Assembly: GCA_900539765.1 (NCBI GenBank) | Contig: UQDF01000006.1 | Coordinates: 1 to 53,607, forward strand | Direction: 5' to 3' | DNA: 53,607 bases | Source: an uncultured Porphyromonas sp. | GTDB lineage: Bacteria > Bacteroidota > Bacteroidia > Bacteroidales > Porphyromonadaceae | In this document: positions 51,538-53,607 of the stretch, one piece after another | Numbering within the stretch: position 1 is the stretch's first letter | Layout of the letters: each line of letters starts with the position of its first letter | Notes under the pieces: model-generated | The model's database searches: none | Seen by the model: the letters and a program-made list of their open reading frames with translations, nothing else | Told to the model about the DNA's origin: nothing | Program-made: the position numbers and the translations under genes

Positions 51538-53280
51538 ATGAACAAGCTAATAACACGCTTAGCAGTAAGCATCACCCTCGCTGGGGGTATGCTGCTACCA
51601 GCTACTCTAGCTACGGCACAGCAACAGGTCGTCGCAGCTTCAGACCTTCAGTTTGTAGAGAGCTCTATACTCGGAGAGCCTTCACAGCTCCGTGCTGGAC
51701 GAGCTGACGACCTCATCAACCTCAAGACTTCACAATATGTCGCTAAGGATATCAATGGCAAGGAGTACGATATCGATGCCATCCTCAAGTCTGGCAAAGC
51801 GATCATGATCGACTTCTCCGCTGTATGGTGCGGCCCCTGCTGGATGATCCATAGGAGTGGTATCCTAGAGGATCTCTACGCAAAGTTTGGCCCCGAAGGA
51901 ACGAACCAGATTGAGGTCTTTTGGGTCGGTGCCGACTCTAAGTCCACAGTCAGTGCGATCAAGGGCCAAGGAGGAGGAACGCAAGGCGACTGGACCAAGG
52001 ACCGCAATGGCAATCCCGTCCCTTATCCCCTCTTCTCTGACCCAAGGATGCACCCTACCCTGGGCATTGAAGTATCTGGATTCCCTACACTAGTCCTCGT
52101 CGGGAAGAACAATAAGTGGATCGAGTGTCGCGGAGAGGTGGCTACATCAGATCCAAACTTCAAGAGATTTGCCGAGCTCCTAGACCTCTTTATGACAGAT
52201 GAAGACAAGCCTCAGTCTATAAGCTTCACTGGAGCAACAGATCTCTACGTAGGAGAGACCCATACGCTCAAGGTTAACTACGCCTCCATCGCACCCGCCA
52301 CTAAAGTTGAGTGGAAGGCTCCCCAGGGACTCACTCTCAAGAAGGTGAGCGACACCGAGTACCAGATTACCGCTGACAAGCTAGGCTCCTACGAGATCGA
52401 GGTTACTGTTACGAACAAAAACGGTAGCGCATCTAGCAAGATAACCGTCTCTGTCTCCAACCCTGTCGCTAGCTATCCATTCTTCTGCGGTATGGACAAC
52501 AAGGAGAAGATGGACAAGGGTTGGCGCTCTATCGACCATGATGGTGATGGGCTAGGCTTCGACTCCTTTAGTGGTGAAGGCCTCCTAGATCGTCTCGGAC
52601 TACAGCTAAAAGAAGGCTTTAAGGCAGGTGCTGAGAAGAGCGATGACTGCCTCATCTCCTTCGGCACATTCTACCCCACCCAGTTCGTCAATGGAAACTT
52701 TAAGGGTGTAACCATCGAGTCCGACAACGAGCTTCTCTCTGCACCGCTAGTCGTACCAGCTGATGCTGACAAGCCAACCTTCTCTTGCTACTTCATGAGA
52801 TACTTCAGGGCTGAGAGGGCAGACGAACTCAAAGTGATGGTCTCAGAGCCTAATGGTACTCCTGTAGAGCTCCTAGCTCCACAAAAGCCAACCTCCGACT
52901 GGACACTAATCTCAGTCGACCTATCGGCTTACAAGGGCAAGACAATCCGGCTCTCCCTCGTTCCTATTGTCAATGGCTCTAGCGCGATCTTAGTAGACCA
53001 GCTACGTGTCACCATGGATGGTTCGACAGATGTAGAGGCTCCTACGCTCAACGTACAGACCTCCCTCTACCCCAACCCCGCCAGTGACTACGTCGCCGTC
53101 AAGACGCGTGTCGGTAGCTCCATCGAGCTCTTTGCTGCAGATGGCGCACTGCTCTCCACGACGCAAGCTATGGGCGAGGAGACCACCATCGCACTAGCAC
53201 AGCTACCCGCTGGACGCTACCTAGTACGCATCACCTCACTAGAGGGTGAGATCGTCCTCCGTCCGCTCATCATACAGTAA
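51538..53280 (+). CDS. T9SS-exported thioredoxin fusion protein
   Basis: A 580-residue secreted protein. Signal peptide about 1-28 (ATLATAQ). A TlpA-type thioredoxin domain spans 65-225, with WCGPC (C98, C101) in IDFSAVWCGPCWMIH and the cis-Pro region VSGFPTLVLVG. An Ig/PKD-like domain follows (about 228-305), then a choice-of-anchor/MAM-like jelly-roll (about 308-500, starting YPFFCGMDN). The type A T9SS sorting domain is at 510-580 (LYPNPASDYVAV, LPAGRYLVRI). It should act as a disulfide reductase or isomerase at the cell surface; substrate unknown. Last gene of the redox/surface block. Confidence 0.9.
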   Translation: MNKLITRLAVSITLAGGMLLPATLATAQQQVVAASDLQFVESSILGEPSQLRAGRADDLINLKTSQYVAKDINGKEYDIDAILKSGKAIMIDFSAVWCGPCWMIHRSGILEDLYAKFGPEGTNQIEVFWVGADSKSTVSAIKGQGGGTQGDWTKDRNGNPVPYPLFSDPRMHPTLGIEVSGFPTLVLVGKNNKWIECRGEVATSDPNFKRFAELLDLFMTDEDKPQSISFTGATDLYVGETHTLKVNYASIAPATKVEWKAPQGLTLKKVSDTEYQITADKLGSYEIEVTVTNKNGSASSKITVSVSNPVASYPFFCGMDNKEKMDKGWRSIDHDGDGLGFDSFSGEGLLDRLGLQLKEGFKAGAEKSDDCLISFGTFYPTQFVNGNFKGVTIESDNELLSAPLVVPADADKPTFSCYFMRYFRAERADELKVMVSEPNGTPVELLAPQKPTSDWTLISVDLSAYKGKTIRLSLVPIVNGSSAILVDQLRVTMDGSTDVEAPTLNVQTSLYPNPASDYVAVKTRVGSSIELFAADGALLSTTQAMGEETTIALAQLPAGRYLVRITSLEGEIVLRPLIIQ

Positions 53281-53296
53281 GCACACCCTGACAGCC

Positions 53297-53327
53297 TACG
53301 ATGACCTCCTCCGAGGAAGCCATCGTA
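53297..53327 (+). terminator. Hairpin after the T9SS thioredoxin gene
   Basis: TACGATG (53297-53303) pairs with CATCGTA (53321-53327), and TCCTC/GAGGA pair inside (53307-53317). Confidence 0.65.
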
Positions 53328-53343
53328 ACGCTAGCCGCTAAAC

Positions 53344-53485
53344 ACGCAGACCATCGAGACTGACTATCAGTCCCGATGGTCTGCGTCCGTTGTGTCACAG
53401 CAAGACGTGTAGCGATGATACGTGTAACCCTATTGCATCAAAGCGATACGTGTAACCCTCTGCTTTCTAAGTTCATATGCAAGTA
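53344..53485 (+). repeat. Dispersed intergenic element, plus-strand copy, with a strong hairpin
   Basis: Contains the three blocks shared with 25502-25567 in reverse orientation: ACGCAGACCATCG (53344-53356), CCGTTGTGT (53387-53395) and the block around TTTCTAAGTTCA (53463-53485). Here the first block also has its inverted copy (53374-53386), making a 13-bp perfect stem with an inner GACTGA/TCAGTC stem. GATACGTGTAACCCT occurs twice, 28 bp apart (53417-53431, 53445-53459). Confidence 0.7.
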
Positions 53486-53552
53486 AAAAGCGAAGTTTTT
53501 TTCTCGTTTCGGAAGCTCGGTCGACTTCTCTTCGGGTGAACCGCTCGGCGGA

Positions 53553-53592
53553 GTGGGGGATCCCACCGTAGGGGCGGACCTATGTGTCCGCC
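53553..53592. repeat. Two adjacent palindromes near the window end, including GGCGGAC/GTCCGCC
   Basis: GTGGG/CCCAC (53553-53566) and GGCGGAC, loop CTATGT, GTCCGCC (53573-53592). The second resembles a common short intergenic hairpin repeat that I recall from several genera. The gap 53281-53607 otherwise shows no gene. Confidence 0.5.
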
Positions 53593-53607
53593 TGTCCTCA
53601 CCTGAGC

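Overview
The window looks like a chromosomal segment of a Bacteroidales bacterium, most likely Porphyromonas or a close relative, slightly GC-rich. The evidence is taxonomic by content: Bacteroidetes-type promoters (TAnnTTTG -7 boxes, seen at about nine places), almost no Shine-Dalgarno dependence, many lipoproteins, a SusC-like carboxypeptidase-regulatory-domain TonB receptor, type IX secretion (T9SS) cargo with C-terminal sorting domains, the T9SS component PorT, and Bacteroidetes-only families (DUF4270, DUF4831, DUF4876, DUF6029, DUF6850, Omp28). I see no phage, insertion sequence, tRNA, rRNA or CRISPR-Cas locus.

Layout. 1-4.9 kb: end of an unknown gene, rsmG, a glyoxalase-II-like metallo-hydrolase, gcvP (glycine cleavage P protein) and mscL. 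5.1-17.4 kb: a long plus-strand block that reads as one surface-to-cytoplasm uptake system: TonB receptor, DUF4876 lipoprotein, DUF6850-like outer-membrane barrel, a T9SS-exported propeller-like protein, an OB-fold-like lipoprotein with a Cys/His motif, a PepSY-associated membrane protein, then an ABC ATPase, permease and DUF4857-like protein. Iron, haem or another metal is the likely theme, by inference. 17.9-25.4 kb: DUF4270 lipoprotein, nucleoside MFS transporter, MlaE/MlaF-type ABC pair, a HlyD-type adaptor with two ABC ATPases but no permease, and Hsp20. 25.7-32.7 kb: DUF4831 protein, POT peptide transporter, and a bioB-bioA-hemG cluster.

The minus strand carries most of 32.7-47.1 kb: aroC and a SlyD-like FKBP; a three-gene unit of surface proteins (LRR protein with T9SS tail, a second T9SS-like protein, an Ig-like lipoprotein) behind a pair of LacI-type operators; a U32 peptidase-family RNA-modification protein and upp; and a glyS-FKBP-surE-lpxB run. 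PorT is transcribed divergently from upp out of a compact 90-bp promoter region. 47.4-53.3 kb (plus strand) is a cell-surface redox block: Ig-like lipoprotein, TlpA-type thioredoxin, DUF6029 barrel, Omp28-like lipoprotein with a CXXC, and a T9SS-exported thioredoxin fusion.

The most unusual signal is not a gene. Three intergenic regions (17.5, 39.3 and 47.2 kb) carry arrays of CACGTG-centred palindromes repeated at exactly 22-bp steps. Two of them also contain two TTCCTCCGAA sites at 20/21/23-bp steps, and that central block is inverted relative to its flanks between the two loci. At 39 and 47 kb the arrays are accompanied by a 29-bp conserved block, a 9-bp tandem repeat and a 7-bp tandem repeat. 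A second dispersed intergenic element is present in opposite orientations at 25.5 kb and 53.4 kb.
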